Below are positions 1-11,746 of a stretch of 64,000 nucleotides of DNA, one piece after another (position 1 is the stretch's first letter; every line of letters begins with the position of its first letter). Where the stretch lies: positions 70,395,754-70,459,753 of the forward strand of contig NC_044989.1 in assembly GCF_008728515.1 (NCBI RefSeq). Reading direction: 5' to 3'. A program made the translations under genes and the position numbers. Under the pieces are notes generated by a model. That model did no database searches. It was not told the origin of the DNA and saw nothing but the letters and a program-made list of their open reading frames with translations. This DNA is from Papio anubis. Its lineage: Eukaryota; Chordata; Mammalia; Primates; Cercopithecidae.

Positions 1-246
1 CAACAGCAAACCCATTGTAACCCTGGAATTTCTATATCTGGGGCTGAGTGGCAGCAATCCAACAGGAAGAGGATTGGGGCAGGGAAGTGGGAGGTAATTA
101 TATTGAATATTTATTTGGAATAACTTTGGCCAAGGGACTGACAGAAATTTAGAATGCTAAAGACATATAAGCAACACCCTGACTACCATTCCAGCAAGAG
201 AAACAAGCTGAGTGCAAAGACATTGGCAATAAAAAAATAGGAGTTC

Positions 247-546
247 GACCAGGCACGGTGGCTCACACCTGTAATCCTAGCACTTTCGGAGGCCAAGGTG
301 GGCAGATCACAAGGTCACGAGATTGAGACTATTCTGGCCAACATGGTGAAACCCCATCTCTACTAAAACACAAAAAATGAGCCGGGCGCGGTGGAGCACA
401 CCTGCAGTCCCAGCTACTCAGGAGGCTGAAGCAGGGGAATCACTTGAACCCAGGAGGCAGAAGCTGCAGTGAGCCAAGATGGTGCCACTGCACTCCAGCC
501 TGGCGACAGAGCAAGACTCCGTCTCAAAAACAAAACAAAACAAAAT
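247..546 (+). mobile_element. AluS-like, full length
   Basis: Both 7SL-derived arms, a middle A-rich linker and an A-rich tail are present. A TSD close to AAAATAGGAGTTC lies on both sides (about 234-246 and 542-554). Confidence 0.95.
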
Positions 547-1757
547 AGGAGTCCTGGACTTAGTGGAGGACATCAAATTCAACTCCCTCCCCTACTTAGC
601 CACTTTGCTTGTCAGAAGCAGGTAAGCACACCAAGGCTGAGCTAAGAAATATCCACAAGGGGTCTTGTGTCCTCAGAATTCTTATCAAGGACCCCTCCCC
701 AGAGGAGGCTGAGGAGGGAGTGCAGGTCCTTGGGCCACAAATCATGGGAGAAGGGCACAGTGAATTGTCAGCTGTCTTATCCAGTCATAAGAAGCAATCT
801 CACTGCCTCTTGTCACATGATCTTTTTCTCCTTCCTCCTCTGGTCTCTCCCTCTCCACCCTTCCCCTCCGTTTGCTCTGTTTTAAAGATTTGGTTAAAAT
901 AGATGCAAACTCTAGTCTTTTCTATTTTTAATACCTAGCCATTACATAATCCACACCGTAATTGCTGACTTGAAAAACTATTGGCAACAGTAGAAAATCC
1001 CCAGAGTTTTAAACAGGAAAAGGATTATTACAGCACAAAAGCCTTTGGTAGTTTTACTGACTAGTAAACCATTGGTAATCGTCACTTGCCAGTGGAAGTC
1101 ACATGGGCCCTGGGAAATACTCCCCCATCTCAGGGAAAGCAGGCTAGGGGAAGGGATGAAATGCAGCCTCAGCTGGGAGGAGGAGGGTGCTGGTGGGGTG
1201 GTGTGCTGAGCTCTGAGTGGGGCTCGAACAACAAGGGAGCTCCAGCCAAAAGTGCTGAGGGAGTGAGCTTCAGGTTGTCCTCAGGCCACCTTTAACTGCT
1301 TTTGTTTCTTGTTAGGAGAGAGTGAAGTCTCCAGAGGCCCAGTCCTTTCCCTCTCAGTTTCCCACCTTCCTACAGCCTCCAGCACATTCCTATAAGAGCC
1401 TGAGGGAGGGTGGACTACTCCAGTTAAATAGGTGATTTTATAAAGACACAGAAGCAGGGAAGGCTGCCTGTTTATCACAAAGACCTGACCCACTCCTCTG
1501 CAAGGCTTTCCAGACATTAGGCCAGAACCACACTATTTAATTCAATAAAATGATCCAATGAAAGTTTAAGAACCAGTGGTTTGGTTTACAACCAAGAAGT
1601 TAATTATCTAATTGAGACAAATTCTCTGTATATGTGTATGTGTTGGGAGTGTGGGCAGTGTATTAGATGCAGAGGGGACAGAGACTACTCTAATTTTGCC
1701 ACTTCTGCCACAATCCTAACCCCAATCAAGGAGGATCCGAGTAACCACATGGCCATT
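547..1757. other. Single-copy stretch, no gene seen
   Basis: No young repeat and no recognisable exon. Short open frames exist on both strands, but none has family signatures or convincing flanking splice signals. Confidence 0.6.
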
Positions 1758-1895
1758 CATTCAATAAACGTATGCTGAATGCCACATACCAGACTAGGTG
1801 CAGGGGATGCAACACTGAGCAAAATCACTGCCCTGCTAGAACTGCTAGGTCAGTGAAGGAGAGAGACATTAATCAAAATTATTACATAAACACAC
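1758..1895 (-). mobile_element. L2 3'-end fragment (antisense)
   Basis: The run TTCATTCAATAAACGTATGC, then a decayed 'precinct' of tissue-independent L2 wording (caggggatgcaacactgagc, then ctgccctgctagaactgc), matches the reverse complement of the L2 3' end. It is much decayed, as expected for an ancient element. Confidence 0.6.
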
Positions 1896-2972
1896 CATTA
1901 CAATCATAATGAAGGGTTATGAGAAGGTACGGGGCACTAGGAGCATTTAGAATGGGGGTACCGGATTGGGTCTGAGGGTTCCTAGATTATCCTAAGGACT
2001 TCAGGGTTCTTTTAACTCAGTACCCCTTCTTCTTCCCCTCACCCTCCTCCTTCCTTGCTTCCTGTAGTTAATATTTACTGGTTTTTTTCTACAAGGAGGA
2101 TAATAGCAGGTTCTTCACATGCATGATCTCATGTGATTCTCATGACAAACTTACAATTCAGCACTTTAAGACAAAAGATCTGTTGAGAAAGGCTGATCCA
2201 CATTTTGTAAGGAGAACTATATAAAATTTATGGCACTGATTAGTTAAAACTCTTTTGGCTGCAACTGGCAAAATTCCAAATCAAATTTTCAAAAGGAGGG
2301 GTAAAAAAAGGGAAAACCTGGGCCCATGTAAATGAAATCTCCAGGGTTAGACTAGCTTAAGACACAGTTAGATCCAGGTGCTCCAAAGATGTCATGTGGC
2401 CTTCATCTCGCTCCATCTCACAGCTCAGCTTTCATCTATGTTGGTTTCACTCTCAGGCAGCGTTCCCCTCGGGGTGGCAAGATGGCCCCCGGCAGCATGA
2501 GGCTTACATTTTACAGGCTTGGGAACCCCGCTGGAAAAGAAATGAGTTCACTTTCTTAATAGTTCCAACAGAAATCCAGAGTCACGATTGGCCTGGATTT
2601 GGAACCATGCCCATGTCAACTGCTATTCTCTGACTGCAGTCATGTGTCCTCCAAGGGATTTATCCCACCAGAATCTGGTCTGAGAGTGGGGAAGGACGTG
2701 GTCCCCCAAAGGAAAATCAAAGTGTTCTTACCTAAGAATGAAGACTGCATGCTGGGCAGTCAAAGCCCACTGATCTCTATTGTCCTCAAAGTTTGGAATT
2801 ATAGTGAATGTTAAGACTATAAGATAGATTCCTCTATCAACCAGGTTCTCCTCCCTAAGGAATGAACAAGAGTATTTTGTTTGGTGTGGCACTAGCTGCA
2901 TTCACTCTGGTCCTCCCTCAGCTGCTCAGACACCTTGGCTTAGGATAGTGATTGGAGTTAATATTTGCTTAA
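1896..2972. other. Mostly single copy; possible ancient repeats
   Basis: A short MIR-like antisense stretch may lie near 2095-2165. The part from about 2230 to 2640 resembles an old dispersed mammalian repeat that I cannot name. No gene is seen. Confidence 0.4.
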
Positions 2973-3256
2973 GACCAAGTGTGGTGGCTCACAATTATAA
3001 TCTCAGCATTTTGGGAGGCTAACATGGGAGGACTGCTTGAGCACCAGAAGTTCAAGATCAGCCAAAGCAACCTGGCGAGACTTGGTCTCTACAAAAAAAA
3101 AATCTGGGCATGGTGGTGTGCACCTGTAGTCCCAGCCACTCAAGAGGCTGAGGCAGGAGGATTGCCTGAGCCCAGGAGGTCAAGACTACAGTGAGCCATG
3201 ATTGCACTACTGCACTTCAGCCTGGGTGACAGAGTGAGATCCTATCTCAAAAAAAT
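2973..3256 (+). mobile_element. AluJ-like, full length
   Basis: A diverged dimeric Alu with a shortened middle linker. The flanks TATTTGCTTAAG and TATTTTGCTTAGG form a decayed TSD. Confidence 0.92.
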
Positions 3257-3643
3257 TTATTTTGCTTAGGTCCTTGCTCAGAGCAGTCTTCAAGTTCCAA
3301 GACTTTGTGTAAGACTTTGCCCAACCTCTTTACCCCTAATGATATATCCTTCTCAGCAATGGTGTGGCTGAGGAGACTGAAGCTCTCCGACTCTTTTAAC
3401 TAGCATCCTCAGGTTCTGTGTAATTCATAAGGTGGGAAGAGTATAACAAAGTCCTTTGTTGGGAAGTTTGCTGTTCCTCTTTGGAGTCTGAATAGAGAGA
3501 CGAATAACATGATGGTTCCTGAAGCATCAACAGGATCTTGGGGACCACTGTTAAACACTGTATGAGTTACACAGCACTACAGCAATCAGATGTCAGCTAC
3601 AACCACCCTATCCTTGGGTATGTTTTAAAAACTCCCTGAACTT
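3257..3643. other. Single-copy stretch, nothing recognised
   Basis: No repeat signature, RNA gene or exon-like segment is visible on either strand. Confidence 0.6.
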
Positions 3644-3957
3644 GGCCGGGCGCGGTGGCTCAAGCCTGTAATCCCAGCACTTTGGGAGGCCGAGACGGGC
3701 GGATCACGAGGTCAGGAGATCGAGACCATCCTGGCTAACACAGTGAAACCCCGTCTCTACTAAAAAATACAAAAAACTAGCCGGGCGAGGTGGTGGGCGC
3801 CTGTAGTCCCAGCTACTCCGGAGGCTGAGGCAGGAGAATGGCGTAAAACCCGGGAGGCGGAGCTTGCAGTGAGCTGAGATCCGGCCACTGCACTCCAGCC
3901 TGGGCGACAGAGTAAGACTCCGTCTCAAAAAAAAAAAAAAAAAAAACAAAAACAAAA
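3644..3957 (+). mobile_element. AluYR-type, young, full length
   Basis: Near-consensus young Alu with GGCTCAAGCCTG, GCGAGGTGGTGGGCG and GATCCGGCCACTGC. These variants are typical of cercopithecid AluYR copies. A clear TSD (AAAACTCCCTGAAC) flanks it, upstream at about 3628-3641 and downstream starting near 3959. It should be absent from apes at this site. Confidence 0.96.
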
Positions 3958-3971
3958 AAAAACTCCCTGAA

Positions 3972-4787
3972 CCTCCCTATCCCAAGTTCTATGGCCTTCC
4001 CAGAATTTCTGCAAATCAGGAGCTAATGCTCTTCATAGTCTCTTTGGCTCTGACTCCATTTCTTGCTGGACTTCTTATCTCACTTACTTCTCACTTCCTG
4101 AGGAGGATCTCTTCCTCTGCTCTAAGCTGTTCCAGATATAGGACTCAGTCCCCCTTTTCCATGCTTTATCAAACAGAAAAAAACAAAAACAAAAAACAAA
4201 AAAAAACCACATATATGCACTCACTCAACACACTGTGTGCCCATCAGACTTTCCTGAAGGTATGAAAAGACTGAGGGGTTATTACCACACTGCTTGGCCC
4301 CTTTATCCTCTTCAAATGCTTCTCACATTGTGTTTGTGTATTGGGGCGGGAGAGAAATCCCCCTTATATTATTCAGAACAACTTAGCTCTCCACTCCCTT
4401 TTCTCTGACTTCCATTGACCCATAGCTGGAGCCACCCACAGTATAAACTATCCACTTCAGCTTCTACCCTTGATCAGCACCGAGGAACAAAAAGAAGTTT
4501 TGAACTTTCACTCACCACTACCATTCTGTAGTGGTAAAGGGAATGGAATAATTTTCTCCCCTATGTATATGAATTAAGCCACCCCTCTTTAGGAAAAGAG
4601 CTGGCCACAGCCATTTTTTTGTTTTAAATAAGTTTCTATTATATCTCTCTATATAAACTCTCCAGCTCTAAGTAAAGCCTATGTAACAAGTCTGAAACAA
4701 TTCCCATACACTCATTGACAGTCTTCTGACACTGAGGATGTGATTAAGGAAAGCAATGCTTCTGTCCCTAAGACACTGCCTATATTT
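3972..4787. other. Single-copy stretch with an A-rich tract
   Basis: An A-rich tract with interspersed C lies at about 4178-4207. The rest shows no recognised repeat or exon. Confidence 0.6.
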
Positions 4788-5041
4788 TATTTTTTTCAGA
4801 TGGAGTTTCGCTCTTGTTCCCAGGCTGGAGTGCAATGGCGTGATCTCAGCTCACTGCAACCCCTGCCTCCCGGATTCAAGCGATTCTCCAGCCTCCTGAG
4901 TAGCTAGGACTACAGGCGTGTGCCACCACACACAGCTAATTTTTGTATTTTAGGCTGGTCTCAAACTCCTGACCTCAAGGGATCCGCCCGCCTCAGCCTC
5001 CTAAAGTGCTGGGATTATAAACGTGAGCCACGCGCCCAGCC
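4788..5041 (-). mobile_element. AluS-like with internal deletion
   Basis: An antisense Alu in which about 30 bases between the two arms are missing: TTTTGTATTTTA runs straight into GGCTGGTCTC. Confidence 0.93.
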
Positions 5042-5560
5042 AACGCTGTCTATCTTTAAAAGAGAAAAGACTTGCTGTCCCTGGGCCACCTTATGATAGA
5101 ATCCCTGTTGCTTCTAGGCTGTAGCTTTGAAGCCTCAAATCCCAGTGAAATAGGCAGAACCAGAGCGAGCTTAAAGTACTCCATTCACCTAGGTTGATGA
5201 GGGTCTGAGACCAAGATTAAAACCAGCTGAGGGGCCTCTCCAAAAGAGAGGCAAGGACAAATGCAAGGGACAGGTTTCCTCCAATGATTGAGGCCAGCTC
5301 TAAGCCTTGCCTTCCTGGGTCACTCAGGTTTATCTTTCCTTTTGAAGAGGATGAAGCAAGCAAGGCCTCCTATGCAGAGGCCCCAGCCCCTCCAACTGCA
5401 TCAGAGGCAGGGGCAGAGAGGTTCTTGCATGGCTGTACATACCAAAAGTGAGCAAATTCCAGGAAAGAAGAATCCTGAACTTTGAATTCCATTATTCATC
5501 ATATCAAAAAGTGCAACTGCAGACATCATGGCCCAGCAGCCTACTCAGGAATCCTTTTAG
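5042..5560. other. Single-copy stretch, nothing recognised
   Basis: No repeat family or coding signature recognised. The last 14 bases are the upstream TSD of the next Alu. Confidence 0.55.
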
Positions 5561-5898
5561 GCTAGGCACAGTGGCTTATGCCTGTAAACCCAGTTCTTTG
5601 GGAGGCTGAGGCAGGAGGACTGCTCGAGCTCAGGAGCTGGGAGACCAATCTGAGCAACACAGTGAGACCTCGTCTCTATGAAAGGTTTTAAAATTAGCTT
5701 AGTTGGGCACGGTGTTGTGCACTTGGAATTCCAGCTACTCTGGAGGCTGAGGCAAGAGGATCACAAGAGCCTGGGAGGTTGAGGCTGCAGTGAGCCATGA
5801 GCATACCACTGCAATCCAGTCTGGGCAAGAGAACAAGAAAGACTTTGTCTCAAAAAAATAAAAATAAAAATGAAAATAAAAATTAAGATTTTTAAAAA
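5561..5898 (+). mobile_element. AluJ-like, full length
   Basis: Diverged dimeric Alu with a long tail containing AAAATAAAAATGAAAATA. Perfect 14-bp TSD AGGAATCCTTTTAG at 5547-5560 and 5899-5912. Confidence 0.95.
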
Positions 5899-6109
5899 AG
5901 GAATCCTTTTAGTCCCTGGGAACAGAAGGGTAGTGAGAGTTCTCTAAATCTTTTCCAAGGGCTAGAATTTATAATACCAGATTAAACTAAAAAAGAAAGA
6001 AAGAAGGTGAGGATGCAAGGATGGGGAATAAGTCTTTTTTCTTACATTAAAAAAAAGGCAAAGGTTAACATTTCATTCATTAAGATCATAATTAGAAAAA
6101 CACAGCCTT

Positions 6110-6397
6110 GTCCAGGTGCAGTGGCTCACACCTGTAATCCCAGCACTTTGGGAGGCAGAGGTGGATGGATCACCTGAGGAGTTCCAAGACCAGTGTGGCC
6201 AACATGGCAAAACTCTGTCTCTACCAAAAATACAAAAAATCAGCTGGGGGTGGTTGTGGGTGCCTGTAATCTCAGCTACTTGGGAGGCTGAGGCGGGAGA
6301 ATTGCTTGAACCTGGGATGCAGAGGTTGTAGTGAGCCGAGATTGCACCATTGCACTCCAGCCTGGGTGACAGAGTAAGACTCTGTCTCAAAGAAAGA
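6110..6397 (+). mobile_element. AluS-like, full length
   Basis: Complete dimer. The TSD AACACAGCCTT is present on both sides. Confidence 0.95.
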
Positions 6398-6450
6398 ACA
6401 CAGCCTTAAATTTTAACCTAAAAGCACCCACAAATAAAATTTAAAACAGG

Positions 6451-6744
6451 GGCCAGGCACGGTGGCTAACACCTGTAATCCCAGCACTTTGGGAGGCTGA
6501 GGCAGGAGGATCACTTGAGGTCAAGAGTTTGAGACCAGCCTGGCCCCCAACTCTACTAAAAATATAAAATTAGCCAGGCGTAGTGGCAGGCACCTGTAAT
6601 CCCAGCTACTCGGGAAGCTGAGGCAGGAGAATCACTTGAACCCGGGAGGCGGAGCTTGCAGTGAGCTGAGATTGCGCCATTGCACTCCACCTAGGCGACA
6701 AGAGCAAAACTCCATCTCAAAAAAAGAAAAAACAACAAAAAAGC
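6451..6744 (+). mobile_element. AluS-like, full length
   Basis: Complete dimer with a short deletion in the left arm. Perfect 16-bp TSD TAAAATTTAAAACAGG at 6435-6450 and 6745-6760. Confidence 0.96.
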
Positions 6745-6777
6745 TAAAATTTAAAACAGGTTATATGCTTTTGCTAC

Positions 6778-7022
6778 TTTTTTTTTTTTTTTTTTGAGAC
6801 GGGGTCTGGCTCTGTTGCCCAGGCTGGAGTGCAGTCATATGATCTCAGCTCACTGCAACCTCTGCCTCCTAAGATCAAGCTATCCTCCCACATCAGTTGG
6901 CTCAGTAGTAGAGACATGGTCTCTACTGCCCAGGCTGGTCTTGAACTCCTGAGCTCAAAAGATCCACCCACCTCAGCCTCCCAAAGTGCTAGGATTACAG
7001 GGATAAGCCACAGTGCCCAGCC
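6778..7022 (-). mobile_element. AluJ-like with internal deletion
   Basis: Antisense Alu starting with a T tract and ending CAGTGCCCAGCC. About 50 bases around the arm junction are lost. Confidence 0.92.
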
Positions 7023-7071
7023 AATATACACATTCTAAATCAAATAATTATAAAATTTTTTTAAATAAATG

Positions 7072-7341
7072 GGTGCCAGACAAGATGGCTAATGTCTGTA
7101 ACCTCAGCACTTTGGGATGCTGAGGCAGGAGAACTGATTGAGTTCAAGACCACCCTGAGCAACATAGTATCATCTCCACTAAAAATAAAAATAAATTAGC
7201 CAGGCATGATGATGTGAGCCTGCAGTCCCAGCTACTCAGGAAGCTGAGGCAGGAAGATCACTTGAGCCTGGGAGATCAAGGCTGCAGCGAGCTATGATTG
7301 AGCCACTGCACTCCAACCTGGGATACAGAGGACGACCCTGT
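7072..7341 (+). mobile_element. AluJ-like, full length
   Basis: Strongly diverged dimeric Alu ending in CCCTGTCTCAATCAA, which merges into a TCAA repeat. Confidence 0.9.
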
Positions 7342-7371
7342 CTCAATCAATCAATCAATCTATCCATCAAT
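7342..7371. repeat. (TCAA)n microsatellite
   Basis: About seven imperfect TCAA units that grew from the tail of the preceding Alu. Confidence 0.85.
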
Positions 7372-7547
7372 GGGGACCATGAATGGTGGCTCATGCCTGT
7401 AATTCCAAATTGTGGGATTACACTTTGAGAGGCAGAGATAGGAGGATTGCTTGAAGCCAGTAGCTAGAGGCTGCAGTGTGCTATGCCGGCACCACCGTAC
7501 TCTAGCCTGAATGAAAAAGCAAGATGTTGTCTCTAAAAAGAAATTTA
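7372..7547 (+). mobile_element. Alu monomer-length fragment
   Basis: About 175 bases with an Alu start (GGTGGCTCATGCCTGTAATTCC), then right-arm-like sequence and GTTGTCTCTAAAAAG. Either a free monomer or an internally deleted AluJ. Confidence 0.8.
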
Positions 7548-7853
7548 AGCCAGGCACGGTGGCTCATGCCTATAATCCCAGCACGTTGGGAGGCCAAGGC
7601 AGGTGGATCACTTGCGGTCAGGAGTTCAAGACCAGTCTGGCCAACATGGAGAAACCCCATCTCTACTAAAAATACAAAAATTAGCTGGGCTTGGTGGCAC
7701 ATGCATGTAGTTCTAGCTACTCAACAGGCTGAGGCTGGAGAATTGCTTGAACCCAGGAGGCAGAAGTTGAGCCAAGATCACACCATTGTACTCCAGGCTG
7801 GGCCAGCAAGACTCCGTCTCAAAAAATAAAATTAAATTTAAAAATAAAAAATA
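7548..7853 (+). mobile_element. AluS-like, full length
   Basis: Complete dimer with a small right-arm deletion. Its AT-rich tail abuts the next Alu directly. Confidence 0.94.
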
Positions 7854-7854
7854 A

Positions 7855-8165
7855 GGCTGGGCACGGTGGCTCACACCTGTAATCCCAGCACTTTGGGAGG
7901 CCGAGGCAGTTGGATCATGAGGTCAGGAGATCAAGACCATCCCTGGTTAACACGGTGATACCCCGTCTCTATTAAAAAAAATACAAAAAAAATTAGCTGG
8001 GCATGGCAGCAGGCGCCTGTAGTCCCAGCTGCTTTCGGGAAGGCTGAGGCAGGAGATGGCGTGAACCCGAGGCGGGCTTGCAGTGAGCGAGATCGTGCCA
8101 CTGCACTTCAGCATGGGTAACAGCGAGACTCCGTCTCAAAAAACCAAAAAATAAATAAAAAATAA
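7855..8165 (+). mobile_element. AluY with several small indels
   Basis: AluY-type (CCCCGTCTCTATTAAAA, GGCGTGAACCCG). Extra and missing single bases cluster at 8011-8110, for example GCTGCTTTCGGGAAGGCTG. They look like consensus errors rather than age. Confidence 0.92.
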
Positions 8166-8230
8166 ATGAGAACATTCTATCCATACTGTTCCTCATTAAG
8201 CACCACTGATACAGAAACCTACTTCTATCC

Positions 8231-8509
8231 TTTTTTTTTTTTTTTTTTGAGACAGTGTCTGCTCTGTCACCCAGGCTGGAGTGTGGCGGATCTCAGCTCA
8301 CTGCAAGCTCTCAGGTTCCGCATGTTCCTCCTCAGCCTCCTGAGTACAGCCTCCTGAGTAGCTGGGACTACAGGCGCCCGCCACCTCGCCCGGCTAGTTT
8401 TTTGTATTTTTTAGTAGAGACGGGGTTTCACCGTGTTAGCCAGGATGGTCTCGATCTCCTGACCTCATGATCCATCCGTCTCGGCCTCCCAAAGTGCTGG
8501 GATTACAGG
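8231..8509 (-). mobile_element. AluYR-type, 5'-truncated
   Basis: Antisense copy with CACCTCGCCCGGCTAG and GTTAGCCAGGATGGTCTCG. It stops at GGGATTACAGG, so the 5' end is missing. A duplicated CTCCTGAGTA segment at 8338-8362 and several small indels suggest local sequence error or rearrangement. Confidence 0.9.
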
Positions 8510-8824
8510 TACTTCCATCTTTTAACAGCCACATAGTACTTCATACTACCCCTACTTGTGGATATTTACCACTGCAATAAACATCCTTGTCTAGAGAACT
8601 CTGTGCTCAAGGGTAAGCACTTCTTTGTATTCTCTGCCCGTTTCCTACCAGGGTTTGTCTTTTTCTTATTGATTTGTAGAAACTCTTTATAGATATTAGC
8701 CCATTGTCTATTACATATATTGCAAAATTTTTCTGCCAACCTATTGGGTGTCTTCTAACTTCGTTTATAATGACTTTTGCCAGACAGAAGTTTTTCATTT
8801 TTATGTAGCAAAACCCATTACAAA
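8510..8824 (-). mobile_element. Old L1 fragment (antisense)
   Basis: ACTGCAATAAACATCCTTG and the following TTGATTTGTAGAAACTC match reverse-complement L1 ORF2 of an older L1M or L1PB class. The frame is broken. Confidence 0.8.
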
Positions 8825-8840
8825 CTAAAAGTACAGAGAC

Positions 8841-9123
8841 GGCCAGGCATGGTGGCTCATACCTGTAATCCTAGCACTTTGGGAGCCTGAGGTCAGGAGT
8901 TCAAGACCAGCCTGGTCAACATAGTGAAACCCCATCTCTACTAAAAATACAAAAATTAGCTGGGTGTGGTGGTGAACACCTGTAGTCCCAGCTACTTGGG
9001 AGGCTAAGACAGGAGAATTGCTCGAACCTGGGAGACGGAGGTTGCAGTGAGCTGAGATTTGTGCCAGCGCACTCCAGCCTGGGTGACAGAGTGAGACTCC
9101 CTCTCAAAGAAAAAAAAAAAAAA
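8841..9123 (+). mobile_element. AluS-like with left-arm deletion
   Basis: GGGAGCCTGAGGTCAGGAG shows a deletion of about 20 bases in the left arm. GTACAGAGAC flanks both ends. Confidence 0.94.
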
Positions 9124-9981
9124 GTAGTACAGAGACAGGAGCAGTGCACCCCAAGCTCTGATCCAAACAGCCTCTTCTGCTTAGGCTCCTGTGGTGAAAT
9201 GGCTGGTTAGGCAATCATTTTCTGAGCTGTTCACATCTGGTTTTATAGCCAGAATGGTGGTGAAAATGGGTCAAGGTAAAAAGGGGCAAAAAGAATTGTG
9301 AAGATTTTAATGTATTTGTTTGAGTTATTTGGAAGTTGCTTTTTAAATGCTTGCGGTCATGAACTAACAATGTTGAAAGAATCCTGAACCACTGAAAATT
9401 CAAAAACATCTATATGAACAATTATCTGAGTATTTCCAGACTCTTCCAAATTATGTGGACTTTTTAGGGCATTTTCTGCTGTCACTGTGAAGCAGATGAC
9501 TGAACATAGCTCAAGAAAAATAAATTTCAGACTCCAAAGGAACAGAAAGGCTCAAGAGTCCATTGACTCCTAGAGTTTTAAGTAAGAAACCTTTTTAAAA
9601 GCTTCCATTCAGCCTCTCACAGATGATTAGCACTGGCTCAGCTCAATCTGATCCTAAACAGTTAAAAAATCCTAGCGGCCAAATGGGATTTTGCCTGCAA
9701 GAGGGCCACAGGCTTTTCCCCCAAGAATTAATGGCGCCTGTTACCTGCAAAGGAAGATCCAGGACTTTGTGGAGCTTGTCCTACTTGGCCAGAACACCCT
9801 AGGCCCCATTAAGACTCTGCATTACTTAGGCAGGCAGTACAGAAAGCAAGACTGAAAGGTGGTCCTAGCCACCTTCCCTCTAGCTGAAACTTGATACTCA
9901 TTTAGGAACTTGCTTTCTGGGAAATGAAAGTCATGCCATGAAATCATTCTTCAGTACCTAGCAATACTAGGAGGAGAAGCC
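9124..9981. other. Single-copy stretch, nothing recognised
   Basis: No repeat signature and no supported exon. A good minus-strand donor (TTTGCAG/GTAACAGG at about 9745) has no open upstream exon. Confidence 0.55.
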
Positions 9982-10083
9982 CTGGAGTTCGGGGCTCCAG
10001 TGAACTAAGATTGTGCCAAGCCTCGGAGACACAGCAAGACCCTGTCCAAAAAAAAAACAAAAAACAAAACAAACAAAAAAAAG
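9982..10083 (+). mobile_element. Alu 3'-end fragment
   Basis: Only the end of a right arm remains (GGGCTCCAGTGAACTAAGA, then GACACAGCAAGACCCTGTCC and an A-rich tail). Confidence 0.8.
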
Positions 10084-10123
10084 ACACCCCACAAGGAGAA
10101 ACAGACATTCGCCTCAAAGATAC

Positions 10124-10426
10124 TTTTTTCTTTTCTTTTTCTTTTTTTTTTTTTTTGAGACGGAGTCTTGTTCCGTCATTCAGGTTGGAGTGCTGTGGTG
10201 CAATCTCGGCTCACTGCAACCTCCACCTCCTGGGTTCAAGCAATTCGCCTGCCTCAGCTGGGATTACAGGCACGTGCCATCACACCCGGCTAATTTATGT
10301 ATTTTTAGTAGAGACGGGGTTTCACCATGTTGGCCAGGCTGGTCTCGAACTCCTGACCTCAAGTGATCTGCCCACCTCAGCCTCCCAAAGTGCTGGGATG
10401 ACAGGCATGGGCCACCACGCCCAGCC
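10124..10426 (-). mobile_element. AluS-like
   Basis: Antisense dimer from a T-rich tail to CACGCCCAGCC, with a small deletion in the right arm. Confidence 0.95.
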
Positions 10427-10479
10427 TCAGTGCTACTCTGAAGCCACTATTCCTACAAAAAAATCCTTCCTTTCATGAG

Positions 10480-11150
10480 GCTCATGCCAAACAACTACAC
10501 TCTTCCTCACTGCTATCATCTGCAGACCTTCCGGTTATCAAGGACTTTGGCCTCTGAGGCACAGTATGCCTTTCCACCTCAAGTCACACCCTTTGCCTGG
10601 TCATGGCTTTCTATATTTCTGCATCTCCTTGTTTTCACTTCTACAGCTTCTGTTCTTCAACTTCATTGGGATTTCCAGCCCCTTGACAACCCCACTCTCT
10701 ATCATATGCCACCTATCACTCCTCTCTTGGGTTCATTTCTTTCTCTAGCCAGCTAGAGGCCACTTTCCTACCAATACCCTAGACCCCTCTATTCCATGTC
10801 TTCCATTTGCCCCACAAAACACAGCTACTATCTGAACACAAATTCCTCCTTTGTTTTAACCCCAAGTTGCTTTGTGCTGCTAAAGCAACCATGAAGTCAT
10901 GAGGGCTACTTCCTCTAAAATTCATCATCTCCTATGTTAGCTGGGTCTTCAGCACAGCTCAGGTGTCCTCCTACAGCAGCTTTTAAAAACCATACCATTC
11001 TGCCCACTACCAGCAGATGACCTCAACTTCTGCCCAAAGAAAACAAAACTCAAAAGAAGAAAACTCCAACTTTCTGTCTCCCAGAATCTCACCAAATCCC
11101 TCTGCCCAATTACATCCTTTGCCCCATCAAACGAAATTTAAAAGTGCCTA
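10480..11150 (+). mobile_element. L2 internal fragment (sense)
   Basis: Pyrimidine-rich text containing CAGCAGATGACCTCAACTTC, followed by GAAAACTCCAACTTTCTGTC. This follows the L2 ORF order (ancient LINE). It is decayed, with no intact frame. Confidence 0.55.
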
Positions 11151-11151
11151 G

Positions 11152-11292
11152 AAGAGCCTGGCATGATGGCACATGCCTGTAGTCCCAGTTACTTGGGAGG
11201 CTGAGGCAGGAGGATTATTTGAGCCCAGGACTCTGAAGACAGTCTGGGTAACACAGTAAGACCCTGTCTCTAAAAAATATGAATAAATTTAA
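11152..11292 (+). mobile_element. FLAM-like free Alu monomer
   Basis: A single arm of about 140 bases from GAGCCTGGCATGATGGC to ACCCTGTCTCTAAAAAATA. It has monomer architecture, not a dimer. Confidence 0.75.
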
Positions 11293-11311
11293 ATATTTTT
11301 TTTAAATGCTC

Positions 11312-11399
11312 AGCCAGGTGCAGTGGCTCTCATCTATAATCCCAGCACTTTGGGAGGCCAAGATGGCAGGATTATCTGAGCTCAGAAGTTCAAGACCAG
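11312..11399 (+). mobile_element. Outer Alu, left part (split by insertion)
   Basis: Left-arm sequence that stops at AAGTTCAAGACCAG and resumes at 11700. It is the host copy of a nested Alu insertion. Confidence 0.92.
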
Positions 11400-11685
11400 G
11401 CTGGGCACAGTGGCTCACACCTGTAATCCCAGCACTTAGGAAGCCAAGGCAGGTGGATTACCTGAGGTCAGGAGTTCGAGACCAGCCTGGTCAACATGGT
11501 GAAATCCTGTCTCTACTAAAAAAAAATTGGCCAGGCATGGTGGCATGCATCTATAGTCCTAGCTACTCGGGAGGCTGAGGTGGGAGAACTGCTTAAACCC
11601 AGGAGGTGGAGGTTGCAGTGAGCCAAGATTTTGCCACTGCACTCCAGCCTGGGCAACAGTGAGACTCTCTCTCAAATAAAAAGAA
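11400..11685 (+). mobile_element. AluS-like nested in another Alu
   Basis: Complete dimer placed inside the left arm of an older Alu. Perfect 14-bp TSD AAGTTCAAGACCAG at 11386-11399 and 11686-11699. Confidence 0.96.
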
Positions 11686-11699
11686 AAGTTCAAGACCAG

Positions 11700-11745
11700 C
11701 TTGGGCTACATAGTGAGACTTCATCTCTACTGAAAATTTTTAAAA
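11700..11745 (+). mobile_element. Outer Alu, remainder of left arm
   Basis: CTTGGGCTACATAGTGAGAC continues the interrupted left arm and ends in its linker. The right arm is absent or replaced by the next Alu. Confidence 0.85.
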
Positions 11746-11746
11746 C

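Noticed and set aside
2394..2633. 79-codon frame at 2394
   Set aside because: Lies in what looks like an old dispersed repeat. No start or splice context.
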